This document shows, in pieces, positions 35,622 through 49,161 of a stretch of 64,000 nt of DNA (positions within the stretch are counted from its first letter, which is position 1; each line of letters starts with the position of its first letter). The DNA comes from Himantopus leucocephalus (lineage: Eukaryota; Chordata; Aves; Charadriiformes; Recurvirostridae). Below the pieces are notes generated by a model, which saw only the letters and a list, made by a program, of their open reading frames with translations, was not told the DNA's origin and did no database searches. Location: positions 25,409,200 through 25,473,199 of the forward strand of contig RSEF01000006.1 of assembly GCA_003993805.1 (NCBI GenBank), given 5' to 3'. Both the position numbers and the translations under genes were made by a program.

Positions 35622-38600
35622 GGCTCCAGGAAGTGATGATTTTTTTCCCCATGTAGATCCTTTTCTTTAGGTAACTTTCTCAAGTTACCCCAGAGGTGGT
35701 TGTGAGAGTGGCTGCAACGTGCTGAGGAAGGTGGAAGAAGCAGCACACAGGAGTTGCCCCAGATTTGTTACCCAGTGGTAACTAAATGGGGTGGGGAAGA
35801 TGCCATACTGGGGCATGATTATGAAAACTGCAAAAGCCCTGGCAGATAAGAAACTAAGGACTGCAGTAGCTAGAGCCATTGATGGACGGCCTGTGTTAGG
35901 GAGCCTTCACGGAGCTTATATGAAAGGAAGTCACATCTCGCAAGCAACAAATTACTAGCAGTAAGTGGCAGTGGAATAAAAGAGAATCCTCATATGGCTA
36001 TTTAACCAGTTTAAGAATTATGTAAAGATGAAATCATCAGTTTTCCCAATGAAGAGAGTTATTACTGAAGTTTCCGGTTTGCCTCAACTGCGAATATTAC
36101 TCTAATCCACAGCAGTAAAACCCAGGATCATTGTGATAGTGAGTGATAAACTGTCAGGTTAAATCCACTGAGGAAGGATCTAGAATGACCTGGTGATGGG
36201 TTTGGAGCTAGCTATCACCATGCAGGTATGAGATGCGGGAATAATAGCACAGTCCAGTGTGTGCCATTCCCATTTCACCCGGCCGCAGTAGAGCAGTCAG
36301 AAACCAAATACACGTGGGATCTAAGTGCAGTGATGTATCGGAGCTGAGCAAGTTGAACTCTGAAGTTATTAGAAAGGTAGGTATGGTCTCTGGTGAGAGG
36401 GAGCTAGGGTTGCAACAGTGTGTACTTAGAGAAAGCTTGGAAGCAGCCCAGTTTCCGAGAAGAGTTTAGGCTTAAACCTAGGGTGATGCTGCTGTTCAGC
36501 AAATCCTAATGCCACCTGCAACTGGGTGTAGGAGGGCACATACTTAGAGTGTGGTCAGTGTATAGACACTGACAAGCATGTAGGGAAAGCATACCCTTCC
36601 TGTGGAATAAGCTGGTCTACATGCTTGATATCTTCCCAAGATTTTATTCAAGACACAAGCTTTCTCCAGTTTTGCACTCAGTTGTTAATTGCATGGAGGT
36701 CATCCTCTACTAACTCAGTGCCAGGAGAACGTGCTTTCCGTTAAAGAGCCACAATTTTTTGGCATAAACTGAAATAACTTAGATTTAGGATTTGACGGTT
36801 CCTGAGAAGCAACTTTCAGGATCTGGTGGGGGAATCCAGAGTGCTGCCCAGCTCCATCACTCCAGAAGTGAATTATCCGTCTGTGAACTATGCCTCTCTC
36901 GCAGACAGCTTTAGTTGGTGATCCTACCTGTCTCCGTTGGATTACCAGCGTGATTGTGGGGATGGAGAGATGACCTGATCTAAAGGAACTTAAAAGCTTG
37001 CCTTCTTTAGTCCAGCGAAACAAAGGCTGAGAGTTGATATATTTGTTCTCTGTAATGAATAATAAGGATAAACATGAGAAAGGCCACGTGAGGTAAAGGG
37101 CAGTACTGGAACAAGAACAAGGTGGTATGAAGTGGCTATGGGTGTATTTCTACTGGAAGTGTGGGGGGAGGTTCCTTCACCGTTACAGCAGTCAGGTGTA
37201 GAACAGCGTGCCAGTCAGTCACAGGAACAAGAACACAGCAAGATGATGCTTGACAGTGCTTATAAGAGGTTATAAAACAATTTGTTTGTAGCAAATGCCA
37301 TACAATAGCCTTTCTAGGCCTGCTACTATGTGAGAAGGTAAGATACAAGTTGTAAATAAATCAGTCTTTAGAGCAATGTTATCACCTTAGAAAATGGGGA
37401 GTGGGAAATTAATTCCTTTTACTTCAGGGGTGAGCTGCATAGCCAGTTAAACCTCCCAGACAAACACAACCTCATTAGAGCTATGCTTGGCTGCCTATTC
37501 ATTTGTGACAATTGTGATTAAATGCTTAGGAAGACAAGGCTCATTTAGTATTCCCTGGTGGGCATTTGGTTCAGGCATTATGATTTTCATCGAAAAGCAG
37601 CTGTTGGCCAACATTGAATTTAGCTGTATTGAAAAAAGAAGAGCTGATCACAATCAGTGGATAACAGTAGACTGAAGGAAGAGGGTAAGGTCCTCTGGCT
37701 CCTACCAAGGAGGAGCTGGGAAATACTCTGTCTCACTCTTCCTTTATTACTTTCTTATAAGTTCCTAGGTAGGAGCAACCTTGCATTTTTAGCTGAGGCT
37801 CAGGGTCCTGCTTGGGTGACTAGCCTGCCATCTGTAATTACCACTTAACCCTTCCAAGATGGGTGCAAGAGCCTAGGAAAAGGAAGAGGTACAATTACCT
37901 GCCCCTTTCACTATGCTGATCACAATAATAGGTGATAAATACAACTCTGAAGTATTGGGTTCTTGAATTACTGTTTGCATTAGTGCTGTCTAATATTATT
38001 GGATAGGCTGTCTGGGCAGACAAACATCCATCCCATTTTTTGATTCTTGATAAAGCTTTGGCCTGGGAGAGCAGTGTGTCTGGGGGTTTCACAATGTAAG
38101 TATTCATTGTCTGAAAAAATGTTGCTTTTCTGTTTTCATAGGCTTTGCATTTACCTAATTTCTTTCTGTATCAGAGTGTTTAGTCTGATTTCCTGCAAAA
38201 AGGCACTCTGCTGTTCTCATCCCCTTCTATCTCATCCTTTATCACCTTCTGTCCAATAACTTTTGAAACTCTTTGTTTTATCAAATTTGGCAGATGAAAA
38301 AAGGTCTCAAAAACATAAAATTCATACAAGTTCTGGGAAGCTTGAGGTGAGGAAGGTGGCGGGGGGTGAGGGGGAACCTCAAACATCATGTTCCCCTGGA
38401 GTGAAGGCAGCACTGTCAACTTTATCATGCATTTGTTCACTTTGTTCTGCTTATCTTACTGGCTGTCAGATCAGTGCCCACACTTCTGAGCCAGCCATGG
38501 CGTGTGCTGCTCCTTGCCCAACTTTGCAGGATTTATGAAGAACCTGAAGACACTGATTGGGAATATAGATCGGCAAGTACTTAAAGGGAGCAGAGGGAGA

Positions 38601-38822
38601 CTGTGAGATAGAAAATACCAGAGGCAAGCAGTGAGGGAAAGGGGAAACATGCCTGGTTTTCCATAGAGCCGTATTTCATTAGGTCTAGTAACTCTGGAAT
38701 GGCTCGTATTATGAGAGGAAAGTAGTAGTATCTGTGTAGTACACTGAAAAAGGGCTTAATTCCCTTTCGGCTAGTAAGATGTATTCCTTTATGTGAAAAA
38801 GATATAATTAAGATCAATACAA

Positions 38823-38898
38823 TGTTTTGACGTTTTGTTTTGTGTGTGTTTGGTTTGGTCTGGGTTTCTTTTGGGGTTTTTTGCTGGTGTTTTTTTTC
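38823..38898. repeat. T/G-rich low-complexity tract next to CR1
   Basis: Roughly 75 bp of T and G (TTTTGTTTTGTGTGTGTTTG then GGTTTGG and T8) directly adjoin the 3' end of the CR1 at 38899. A similar T/G piece (39140-39176) adjoins its truncated end, so the element may have landed within this tract. Confidence 0.8.
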
Positions 38899-39139
38899 AT
38901 ACAATCATAGAATGGTTTGGCTTGGAAGGGACCTCCAAATATCATCTAGTCCACCTGCAGTGAGCTAGATCAGGTTGCTGAGTCCTGTCCAACCTGACCT
39001 TGAAAGTTGCCAGGGATGGTGCACCTACCACCTCTCTGGGCAACCTGTTCCAGGGCTTCACCACCCTCATCGTAAAAAATGTCTTCCTTATGTCTAGTCT
39101 GAATCTACCCTCTTTTAGTTTAAAATCATTACCCCTTGT
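38899..39139 (-). mobile_element. CR1 LINE, 5'-truncated 3' end
   Basis: This 3'-terminal CR1 fragment of about 240 bp belongs to the subfamily with ATCATAGAATGG, TTGGAAGGGACCTCCAAA and CATCTAGTCCACCTGCAGTG. It continues through GTCCAACCTGACCTTGAA, CCAGGGATGG, TCTGGGCAACCTGTTCCAG and CCACCCTCATCGTAAAAAAT, and stops at ATTACCCCTTGT. Its 3' end carries a degenerate copy of the ATTCTATG-type terminal repeat (CATACAATCATAGAAT). The spacer differs from the 31.7 and 33.4 kb copies, so it comes from another CR1 lineage. It sits between two T/G-rich low-complexity stretches (38823-38898 and 39140-39176), which may mark an insertion into a pre-existing T/G-rich tract. Confidence 0.95.
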
Positions 39140-42100
39140 TGTTTGATTGGTTTGTGGGGTTTTTTTTGTTTTTTAGATGGGGTGAATGAGATTACTGTAT
39201 AGGCATAAAACCACATCATATCCCAGTTCTGTTGATCTATAAGAACCGGGATGAAATTTAGGCAAACCGAAGGTGTTGAGATGGAACTGGGCAGGGTAGC
39301 CAGGTGCTGCAAAATGTTCTCTTACATCTTTTGGGAGTTTAATTTGAATGGATTTTTGTATTTCGTAATGTAAGTGCAGGATTGCTTAATTAAGTGCAGT
39401 GGCTGTATGGCTACTGACCTGGGTTGCTAAAGCCTCTTGAAAGCAGTGGTAGGCTGTGATACTACAACCAAGATACCCATGGATGTAAGTCTAGTTTTAT
39501 ATCACAGTAGGTCGTGATGTCTTTAGATTTTTAAAACTGAGCAGGGATATTTTTGATGAAGGGTAATCTCAGAGCTGCGGAAGTAGAGTGGGCATTTCCC
39601 CCCTCATTTTACTCTGAGTACAGGATCAGAAGTTTAGCCAGTGCTGATGTTGCAGGCACAATACCGATAGAGATCTTCTGGTGATTGAAACTGAAGTCCT
39701 GATTGTCACTTTTAAGCATTTCTGTTAATCCTAACCACATACTAATCTCATTTTTATCCTCATTTTCTTCTGTAGTGCCAGTAGATAACATTCTTCTTTC
39801 CACTTCTAATAGCCTGTTGCACAGCCTAGACAGGCACTGTTCAGGAAACTGCTCCTTTTTATGCAGATACTGAGAGCAATACTAACAGCGGGAGTATTTA
39901 AGTGCCTGTGATGCTCTGATATTCAATTAGGTAGAGATACCTCTAAGGGTCCCTCTTGTACTTTCTGAAATTCTTTTTCCTTTAAAGGTCTTGAGCTCAA
40001 CTCTTAAAAGCCTTGCCCATAATTATTCTGTTTGGGAAGCTGCAGAAGTTCTGTATGGCATCTAAGGACAAAGTTTTACCCTTCATTAATGAGAATAGTG
40101 CATCAAAAGCAAAAAGATTTCAGTAGTTATGGGATGCTGTGATGAAATGCTTATCATGTAAATCTGTGCAGCTGAGAGGCAATGAAATTAAGAAGCAGCT
40201 GGTGAAATGCACCATAGATTGAATTTGCTGCTAAGAACTATGAGCCTGTTTGAGCCAAGCCTTTTCCCCTTCACGCATGCCTTGGGAAGTGTCAAGCCAA
40301 TGAATTATTCCTTTTACCAAGAGCAAAGGGTAACTTCTACTACTGTATTTTCTATTCAGTATGTTTTTATTGGATGTAAAACAGTCGCAGAGAAAGTAAT
40401 AGAAATACCACACATGACTGAGGAAAAGGAATCTGCAGATTTTATTGCATTCATCCAATTACTGACATCACAGCCCCGATTGTAAATCTTTGGACACACA
40501 CACTGGCTTCTTGTGAGGTTTCTCAGTTGTCTCCCATAGGAATTGCCAGACAAGGTCATACCCGAGGTCTGTGCAACCCAGTGTCACATCTTCAGTAGGG
40601 ACCAAATGCTTCAGGAAACATGGAGCAAGGATTTGTATGTATTAGGACCCATCTTCCCAGTAGATCCTATCCTGGACTACAGTAGAGAAGGTTGGATGTA
40701 CAAAGCCCTATGCCATCTCACTGTTTGATGCCACTGTCCTTACTCGAAAGCCTTCTGGATAATAATGCAGGGACGTTGCTGGTCACTTAGCTCCTCTTTG
40801 GAGGCTCAGCATGAATCTAAGTTGTTTTAAGCTTGTTTTTTCCTGAAGGGGTATTTTGGATAGTGGTACAGTGCCATCTGTAGGGAAGTAGTCAAAGGAG
40901 CACAGAAAGGCATAAACTGGAGTGACTGTGTAGGTATGTGGACAGTAAAGAATATGTCCCGCTGCTCCCCACTCAGCCATTGTATTACATCCACACTTGG
41001 ATTTTACTGGGAATAAACTGCACTCATATCCTCAAGCAGCGCTCGTTAGGCTCCGTGCTGCTCATTGGCCCTAGGGTACCCTGTATGTGAAAGTCCAACT
41101 GCCAACCTGAACTAAAATAAAAAGAGGTCAGGAGCTGGAAAGTTGATAAATGAGGCTGAAAGTCCTAAGTACTTATAGTTTCACTAATAAATTATTTGCA
41201 TAGATAATTTAAGTGAAATGCTGGTGTAGCAAAGATTTAACTTCTCTGCCTGGGTTCTGATGTGAACTTAAAAGCATATAACTCCTCTGGGAAACCCCCT
41301 ATATGCGCTAGGCACAGACTGGCTGAGAGGGTTATGTGCTTAATGTCCCCGAAGTGGCCGTGCAGCGCTGGTGGTACTGACTGTGGTGTCGTTCCTACAG
41401 CTGAGCCTGAACACAGCCCACGTGTTGCTTTGGTTCACCTTGCAGGTCCATGCTGAGTGGGCATCTGAGGGCTGTTTGTAAGTATTTGAGAAGTATAATA
41501 ACCCAGGGAAGAAAGTTTCCACCTAGTGCTGCTGGGACAAATACAGAAGATGCTAAATAAAGAGGAACATAAGCTGCGATCATCTGCAACACGGGAAATA
41601 AAAATTGCTTTGCAACCCCGGGTGACATACGGAGTTTCTCTTTTGAGAACATCAACCATCTAAAGAACTTCACTTTCCCTTTCCCCTTAAATATATAGAT
41701 ATGTGGGAAGGTTAAGACAGTACTTCCCAGACAAGATGCCCAAAGTTTTCATTTGCCCAGATGCCAGCTTTCTGTCTTTTCCAGTTTATTGTATTTGCAT
41801 ATGAAGTTCTGAAAACACAGCTCATATTACCTGTATCTCACAGATTTGTCTCTTGCTTTTCAGGCAAGTCCTGCAAACTCCAGATCAGGGCACGTGAAGT
41901 GTTGATACACAGACATGCCTAGTCTAGTGCCATTTAAAGAGTTCTGTTGGTCTCAGTGTGCTAAGGAGCACGTTAAATGCCCTTATCACTTTGAGCAAGA
42001 GAGAGAACTCGTAGCAAGGCCTGCGAAATTAATGCTTCCTTGGTAATCTTTGTCTTACAGGGAATTTGTCATCTTCATTTGTGTACAGTGTGTAACTGTA

Positions 42101-44118
42101 AAGAAGGCTTCAGAGTAGCCTCTGTGGTCTACAGTTAGAACCAAAGCGTTTGGGGTTATATGGCTGCTGATTAAATGCAATTGCTTTGAGTAGTGCAATG
42201 GCCTTTCTCATGCCGAGGATGGAGTTAAGTGCCTGGACAGGCACTGGCTGGACTCCAGGTTTCCTGACTCTCTAATGTTTGATGTGTTCAAGAAGGCAAT
42301 CCTTCCCCCTTGCTTGACTCCTGCCCTCTGTCCCCCAGACCTGCACTGAGCTGGCACATTTTGTCTTCATTAAATAAGATGTTCTTGTGCCTGACTTTCC
42401 TGGAGAATTGGAGGTGGCTTCAGACAAGTTCCTTTCAGAGCTCTTAAGGACTTTCCCCTGGACCGTGTGAGGTAATTGAGCATTTGTTTTTCCAGACCTC
42501 CTCAGGTCCAGCTGAGGGTGATAGCTCTGGACCCCCTGCTCTTCTCTTTCAGCTCTCCTAACGTCTCTGATAACGGATGCTTTCAAGGGAGGAGTTCTGC
42601 ACCTTGTGCAGCAGTGTCAACCTTGCACAGAGTTGTGTTCTGAAGGACTGAGTTCATGTGGATGTCAGAAAACTCTTGTGGAAGGAGAAGCAGAAGCAGT
42701 TGGGGGAAATCCTCTATCTTCTAAGTAAAGGTGATGAAACATTAGGTGGGAACTCTTTGGGTGGGAATGGAGGGCTCTTTCTGATGACAGAAGGCTGCTA
42801 ATGCTTTGATTCAGTTTCTTCAGGAGAAAGAGGAAGACCGTCAGCTTGCAGGAAAATAAAATAAGAATAATTTTCCAGCTATTCTTTTGACACTTGAGAT
42901 TACCCAAAAGTTACTGCTCTGGCAAGGGTACCTGTAATACTGTTAACTCAAAACTGCTCTGTAGTGAAATCTTGGTATTGAGCAGTCGGTGGTAGGCAAG
43001 CCTTGCCATGGTGTTCTGTTTTCCATCCTAGTTAAAAAAGGGTTTAGAAATACTAATTTAAAACATCAGTTATACTGTGTTTTGCTGACAGATCTCACAA
43101 AGTTGGGTCCAAATCCACAATTAGATATTTGAGTATACGTACTTGGTTTTTTGAAAGCCAGCTTTCAAGTTGACTTGGGATCTGCATGGGAAAGGGCTTT
43201 TTCTTCTCCTTTACCAAGTCAGACCTACCAAATTCCCTGTTGATGGGATATTTTATAAATTAGTGCTTTTTGGAAGACAGGGTCAGGAAAGGGTCAGCTT
43301 AGGTTTATGGTGGAAACTCAGTGCTATCTCAGCTTTGGAGTGACTGCCGTTCCTCCATAGTGAGATTCACTGGTGGGTCAGGGAGTGTGGTCTCTTGTGC
43401 CCTGTAGCACAGTGTCCCTCACCCAAGTATCAGCACAGGACGGGCTGCAAAGTGAAGGTGCACATGTGAATGCCGTGCGCAGGGTGGAGTCCTCTGGCTG
43501 GAAGGTCACTGACTTCTTCTCCAAGCTGGGAGTAGAATGGCCCCGAGGTCTGAAGCCTCACTGCCTAAGGAGATGGGGAAAACAGGTAGTGCACCTTGAC
43601 GCAAGCGGTGCAAGACTAAATGGCTGTGAATGGAACAACTTACCGGCAACATTTTCCATTTGCAGCTCCATGTTGAGGTAATTAGCCCCAATGAGCTCAA
43701 ACTGCTGGAAAACTGCAAGAGCAATGGAAAATAAAAAGGTCACTGTGCATTGCAGGGGTTAAACAGCTAGACTTAAAAACCTGCAGCTCTCGAAATTAAA
43801 GGGAAAACTGCAGTCGTTCAATAGGTCTAATGCCTCTCAAAAGGACTTCCAAGATGCTTATAACTTTTGCTTGTCTCTCTCAGTTTCATTGCTTGAATCA
43901 GAATTGTTTATACTTCTCTTCAAGTTTGCCTTTAGCTTCATGGTTGATGAAAACTCATCAGGGGAAGAGTTCAGTCTACCCCATAATTATGCCTGTTAGG
44001 GCCTGGTTTCAATATCCATGCCAAAAGTAACAAACAGCACAGTGCCCCCTTCTCAGCACTCCCTTCCCACCAGCCTCATGGCAAATAACTTCATTTTTAA
44101 AATAGTTTAAAATATATT

Positions 44119-44134
44119 AAAAAAAAAAAAAAAA
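44119..44134. repeat. Poly-A tract (16)
   Basis: Sixteen A residues after AAATATATT. The sequence upstream shows no spliced or gene-like content that would suggest a processed copy. Confidence 0.9.
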
Positions 44135-46260
44135 GACAAAGCATTATGTGTCCTCATGACAAGTTGAAATTTCCCATCTGTTTTCTCCTTGGAGTTTGCT
44201 TCTTTAAAATACCAAAATTATGAGTTTTGGCCTTGAAAATTTGGTTTGACTCGGTTAGAAGATCTGGTACTTAATGCTGGTAAGGTGAACAGGGGAGCTG
44301 GCATAGGTGGGTATGTCCTGAGGGTGTTTTTCTCTGCCATGAACTCTAGAGTGTTTCCTGCGGAGGAGGCTAAGCTCACAGGTATCAGTTGATGCTGTTA
44401 CTTTCTGAGGCTAAGAAGAGGATTAGAGTAAAGAGGCTTTCAGTAACTGAGCATAATTGCACTAGAGCCCTTCGTAGTAGAAATAGAAAACTGTTGATGA
44501 GAAGCTGTGAGGGGATCGGAATTTGAAAAAGCAAATTTACACGCACACATATTCTTGCTTAAAGTCTCTGTTACTCTCTGATTCTCCTAAAGGGTATGTG
44601 TAAGCGTTTGTGTTGGTTGATCTACTGTGCTGTCGCTGTCACGCAGGGTAGGGGCTTTCTTTTGCTATCTCAGTTTACCTGGGGGATGTGTTATTTTTGG
44701 AGGAGCTGCTGAAAGAGATCCTGATTTTGTTCATTTGATCTTTCTCTCCATTGTTTAATTTCTGTCTCTTCTCCTTTCCCCTTAATTCAACATGACTGTT
44801 TTTCTCACTTTAGATGTGTTCTTTACCATGAGCAGGTCTACAGTTTTTAGCCTGGCTGTTGCTGACAGTAAAAGTGAAGAAGTGACCTGCAAGCCCTGAA
44901 GTAGAGCCCCCTTTTCCCTTGTCTCCCCTCACCCCTCTTCAGTGAGTACTGTTGTTGTTGGGAGGGGGAGTTTGCACCTCCTCTGTGCTTTGTTTTTCCC
45001 CGCTTGACAGGCTTGTGACAAGTAGTACTGATCATTCCAACAAAGGGTTATAAGGAAAGGACATTCATACGCAGCTCAAATTCCCCAAAGCTGGGAGGAA
45101 AAGACAGGAGCTGTATGTACGATCCTGTTAGAGACAAGTGAGCCACAGTAGGTTTCTTATCAGCTTTTGAATGTGCTTAGAGCCCAATGGTTAGCCTTGG
45201 TTTTTCAACACTTGAGAAATGTAATTTGTTGGGGTGGGGAGAAATGTGTTGCCACTTACTAACAAATGAGATGTGGAATTGGGCGAGTGAAGATTCTTTT
45301 AGGGAAACAGTTGAATCTTATACTGACTTAGGTCTGATAACAAAGCTTATCTCTGCACACTTGAGAAGCTGCAGCAGGTCCAGCGACTACTCTTACCACA
45401 CATTTGCATTGGTAAGGGGCTGTTCCATCACTCCATGGAAACAAAACCACCCTGTCTGACCAACACCTCTTGTGAGACGGATGTGTGTGCTTCTGCCTTT
45501 GAGTTGATGCCCATGCTGGTACAAGTGGGGGTGATGATCATGCTACACCAGACTGCTGTCTCTTTGCTATGAATCTGTATTGGGCCAGGGAGTAAGATGT
45601 CTCCATTTGAGGACTACAGCGCAGTGTATCATATCCCTGCATTCAAAACCTTCTCCGGTTAGAAAACTGCAAAGAGAAATGTTGGAAAACTTAAAAAGCA
45701 AAAGGCATCTTTCTGCACCATTTGAGGTAAACTGTCTGATAAAAATTACTTGCCCAGGTGGGATTTTCTAGCTTTTTCTGTTTTGCCTGATTTTAGTATA
45801 CATGCTAAACTTTGGCTCCTCTACTGGGAATGAGAGAGAGGATCTGTTCCTCTTCCTCAGTAATCTCAATTAGTGAAATTTGAGTTGTTTGGTTTGCTAA
45901 CCTAGTGATGTTAGACAGGACTTACATTTCATAAAGCAAAAGCTGAACAGAAGGATTGCTAAGATAGGAGGATCCCAGGGCTGGCCAGCTCACAATAACA
46001 CAGTTGTAATGCTCTCTCTCACTTTGCCTGAAGACCCTAGCACGGGCTTTCACTCCATGTATGAGTAATGTTTAGGAGCATGGTGAAGTCGGGTCCAAAG
46101 CAGAAGTCTCTCGTTTTCACTTCCGTTGAGTTCCCTTCCACGTTGTCCTCATCTGAGTTAGCAGGCCAAACTCTTATGCTTGGGATGATGTTTGCCAAAC
46201 CACCAAACAGAATTCCTCCTTCGTGCAGATTCAGCTGTCTGTAGGGATAGTCCCTTATCG

Positions 46261-46315
46261 TAGAATCACAGAATAGTTTGGGTTGGAAGGGATCTTTAAA
46301 GGTCATCTAGTCCAT
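46261..46315 (-). mobile_element. CR1 LINE, very short 3' tail
   Basis: Only the last ~55 bp of a CR1 element are recognisable: TAGAATCACAGAATAGTTTG, GGTTGGAAGGGATCTTTAAA and GGTCATCTAGTCCA on the plus strand. This is the 3' untranslated tail, including one and a half terminal ATTCTGTG-type units. The following sequence (ATGTACCTAAAGAGCAC) is not CR1. Such dead-on-arrival copies are typical of bird genomes. Confidence 0.9.
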
Positions 46316-48969
46316 GTACCTAAAGAGCACAGCAAGCACCAAATCTCAGTGCCTGGTGTCCCACCTGCCAAACAGCGATCTCATACGTCGAGTCAGGACC
46401 GTTCACTGGAGAGCCCCACGTGCTGAGGCTTGGGCAGCTTTCAGCCTGGTACTCCATGTGCTGGGGCCTTCTCCCATCAGGAGCCACAGGTCACATTCCT
46501 CCCCAGCTCTTACTCTAAAGCAGGGGGCTTTGGTTGCCAAATAAGTCTTTTCAGGCAGGAAGGAATGTTTTGTTGAGGGGATTTACCTGTTAGTGGATTA
46601 GGCTATCCCAGAGTCAGCGGCCCTGCCAGCTCCACAAGAACCTGCCCACTGCTGCGTACTTTGAAAGCTTTTTCCTCGTGCAGCTCTTGCGACCAGGCTC
46701 TGCCCGTCATACTGCTGCTAGCTGGCAACTTGCTCGTTTCCCCCAAGGGAAGTGTTGAGCAGGTAAGCCTAGGAAGGATGCTGGTCAGGGCTGCTGTTTT
46801 CAGGGATATCGTCCCATCTTTAAGATGGCAGATAGGAGCCTAACTTCAACAAGACTTTATAGCACATTGTTGATTCTCAAGTTGTCCCAGGACCTCTGAA
46901 TGACCAACTGTCAATTAACTCTGACCTCTTGTGGTTTCAAAATCTGGATCCAAATGCTGAGGTTTGACTCTCTCTGTCTCAAACCCCTGACCGCAGTTCC
47001 TATTTTTAAGTAGGGATGGAAGACTGATCTTCTGGAATTCATTAGCTTCCCCCGCCCCGCCGCTCTCCCTAGCTCCTTCCCTATCTATCGGAGACATTGC
47101 TGTGTTAGTGAGGCTGGCTCGTCCTGTTTGTCGCTGCGGTGGTACATCAGGGCTGCATCTTGAGATACCTCCTGTGCCTTCGTGTTGTGCTGAAGCATCT
47201 CATTACAGAAGTGGGCTTCGCTGACTTATGAAGCAACTTCCAAGCCCAAAATGCCTGGTCTTGGCATTTTCTCCCTTTGCCATGGCTCGCCCTTCCTCTT
47301 CTGTTCATGTTTTTGTTTGTCTTGGGAACATCCAGTGGTGTGGTTGACCTCCTATGGGTCAGGGTAGAGCTACAGGCGTCCCTGCAGCTCCTCGCTCAGC
47401 TGTCCGGCTGCCCACACCAGGCTTGTTTTCCCATGGCAGCCCGACCACCGGCTGATGTCCAGCTCAGCCGCTTCACCGGCTGGCTGCTCAGCAGAAATCC
47501 CAGGGGGTTCAGCTCTCCTCGCAAAGCGCTAACTCGATTATTGGGCTTTGGATTAAAGTAAAGGCTCTGGGAGCAGAGCACAGATCACAGCGTTAGTCCA
47601 CTGAGACGTGCGCTTAGCAGCAGGGGTGTGTTTCCTTCGGGTTTCATATTTAGGTTAGAAATGCTTTCTTTTGGGGGCCAAATTGTCGTTCTCAGACACT
47701 GTAGTCAGTCTACTATCAGCCCCAGGAAGACAGAGTGTCTAAAGGAAGTGACAGAAATAGATACGTTTGTTTCCAAAACAAAACCCTTTGGTCCAGAGAA
47801 AAGATACCTGCCTCTTGGGAAAGAGGAGAAGACTCCCATCTCTCCTACTTGTCTGAGCTCAAGGTCTCTCATCCTTTGTCTTTGACTTGTTTCCCATCGC
47901 TTATCGTTTACTAGAAAAACATTCCAGCATGCGTGCAATGCTAGACCACCAAAAAAGATGAAGAGATGGATGCACTGCTGCTTCTCTATTTATAGGAAGA
48001 GAGAGACGAACCAAAAATGATATGGGAAAATTCAAATCTTTAAATACTCTGGGAGGGATGGATGGAAAAAGGGCTGCTTTCATTGTTCACAGGGTTCAGG
48101 AGACTTTCTCACGAACAGCTTGGCGTAAACCCCTGGGCAACTTGCATGTATGACCGGGGTGATTTCTGTGCACAAACCCGCATCTTGTTTCTGGAGTATT
48201 TTATTTGCTTCGACGAATAACCGCTACAGCAGTTGTACCTTCTTGTCTTAGCATGCTCTTACCTGCCTTCTTAATACTTTCTATGCTTATCCTCTGGTGT
48301 AACTCACACACCGATATTAGCACTTCTGATCGTTTCACTTGCATTGATGCTATTCCTTCTACCTTAGGTTTGCACATTTTCATTCCAGTCACTATTTCAT
48401 AATCCCTTAAGTACGTGAAGATATTCCCTACCTCCTTTGAGAACACTGGGCTGCTATAAGATGTCTTTTTCTCCTGTCAGATCAGTGAAATCTCTTTCTC
48501 AAGGTACTTCCTTGCTGTGTGTGTTTTCCCATGCCATTTTTTAACCTAGTTCCAGAAGCACCACCATCTATTCTCAAACCTCCTCTGCTAATCAAGTTTC
48601 ACTAGCCCTGGTGTTTGGAAAACACATCTGCTTTCTTCATCTTCAACAAAGGAATTGGTATACTTGCTGGCAGACCAATGGTTGTTCTTGATTAAAGATT
48701 TGAACTTAGTGCTCTCTGCTCTCCCCGCGGAGGCTGGCTCAGACCCATTTCAAGGGGAGAAGGAGCTGTCTTCAGTTTTGATTTTTCAAGAGGGTGTTTC
48801 ATAGCAACGCACTGAAGTGGGAAGTGTGAGGATAGAGAGTGATGCTGCCTCAAATTCAGTGAGGAATTTAAGGCACGCGACTGAGGGTGGGAACTGCTGT
48901 CTTGCCGTCGCAGGTGAGATGCAGGGTGGGCAAGAGCTTCCTATTTATTCTTGTACCCTTTTAAATGTC
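46316..48969. other. Relatively GC-rich stretch, no confirmed gene
   Basis: Between about 47030 and 47560 the DNA is richer in C, G and CpG than its surroundings (CCCCCGCCCCGCCGC at 47050; CCGACCACCGGC, AGCCGCTTCACCGGC around 47450). A frame of 94 codons (47277-47561) has a hydrophobic start from an internal ATG (MFLFVLGTSSG) but no recognised family or conserved start. Confidence 0.4.
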
Positions 48970-49161
48970 TCACCCCTGGACGTCTAGAGCTGTGTCGACC
49001 TCAGCTGCACTTTCTGCTATGAGCTCTTTTGCACTGCTCCTTTTGCCTGGAAAACCTTTCCTAGCGTTATCTGCAAAGCGTTCCCCTCGGGTCACCTCTG
49101 TTGTGACACCTATAGGAAACAGCTGTTTCGCAATGGCCAGACCACCAGGCCAACTTGCCAA
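48970..49161 (-). pseudogene. Purine-first open frame, possible coding remnant
   Basis: On the minus strand a 63-codon frame reads GLAIAKQLFPIGVTTEVTRG followed by ERFADNARKGFPGKRSSAKE and an acidic LIAESAAEVDTALDVQG end. In the last 44 codons 36 begin with a purine, a stronger coding-type bias than in other frames I examined. The frame runs into a GTGAGA donor-like site (CCAGGG|GTGAGA) at its end and lacks a clear start; its first codon is TTG. An 80-codon plus-strand frame overlaps it. Possible readings are an exon, a processed-pseudogene fragment or a relic of a retroelement; I recognise no family. The local DNA is richer in CpG than average for the window. Confidence 0.2.

Larger units (their letters stand above)
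33871..46260. other. Anonymous stretch with one CR1
   Basis: Apart from the CR1 at 38.9 kb, its flanking T/G tracts and the paired hairpins at 35567, nothing is recognised. Base composition is AT-rich with scattered A and T runs. No exon pair with matching phase was found. Confidence 0.5.

Noticed and set aside
36715..37023. 102-codon minus-strand frame starting FRWTKEG, resembling an immunoglobulin-domain W motif
   Set aside because: Only the short W motif is suggestive; no paired cysteines or other Ig-fold landmarks follow at the right spacing.
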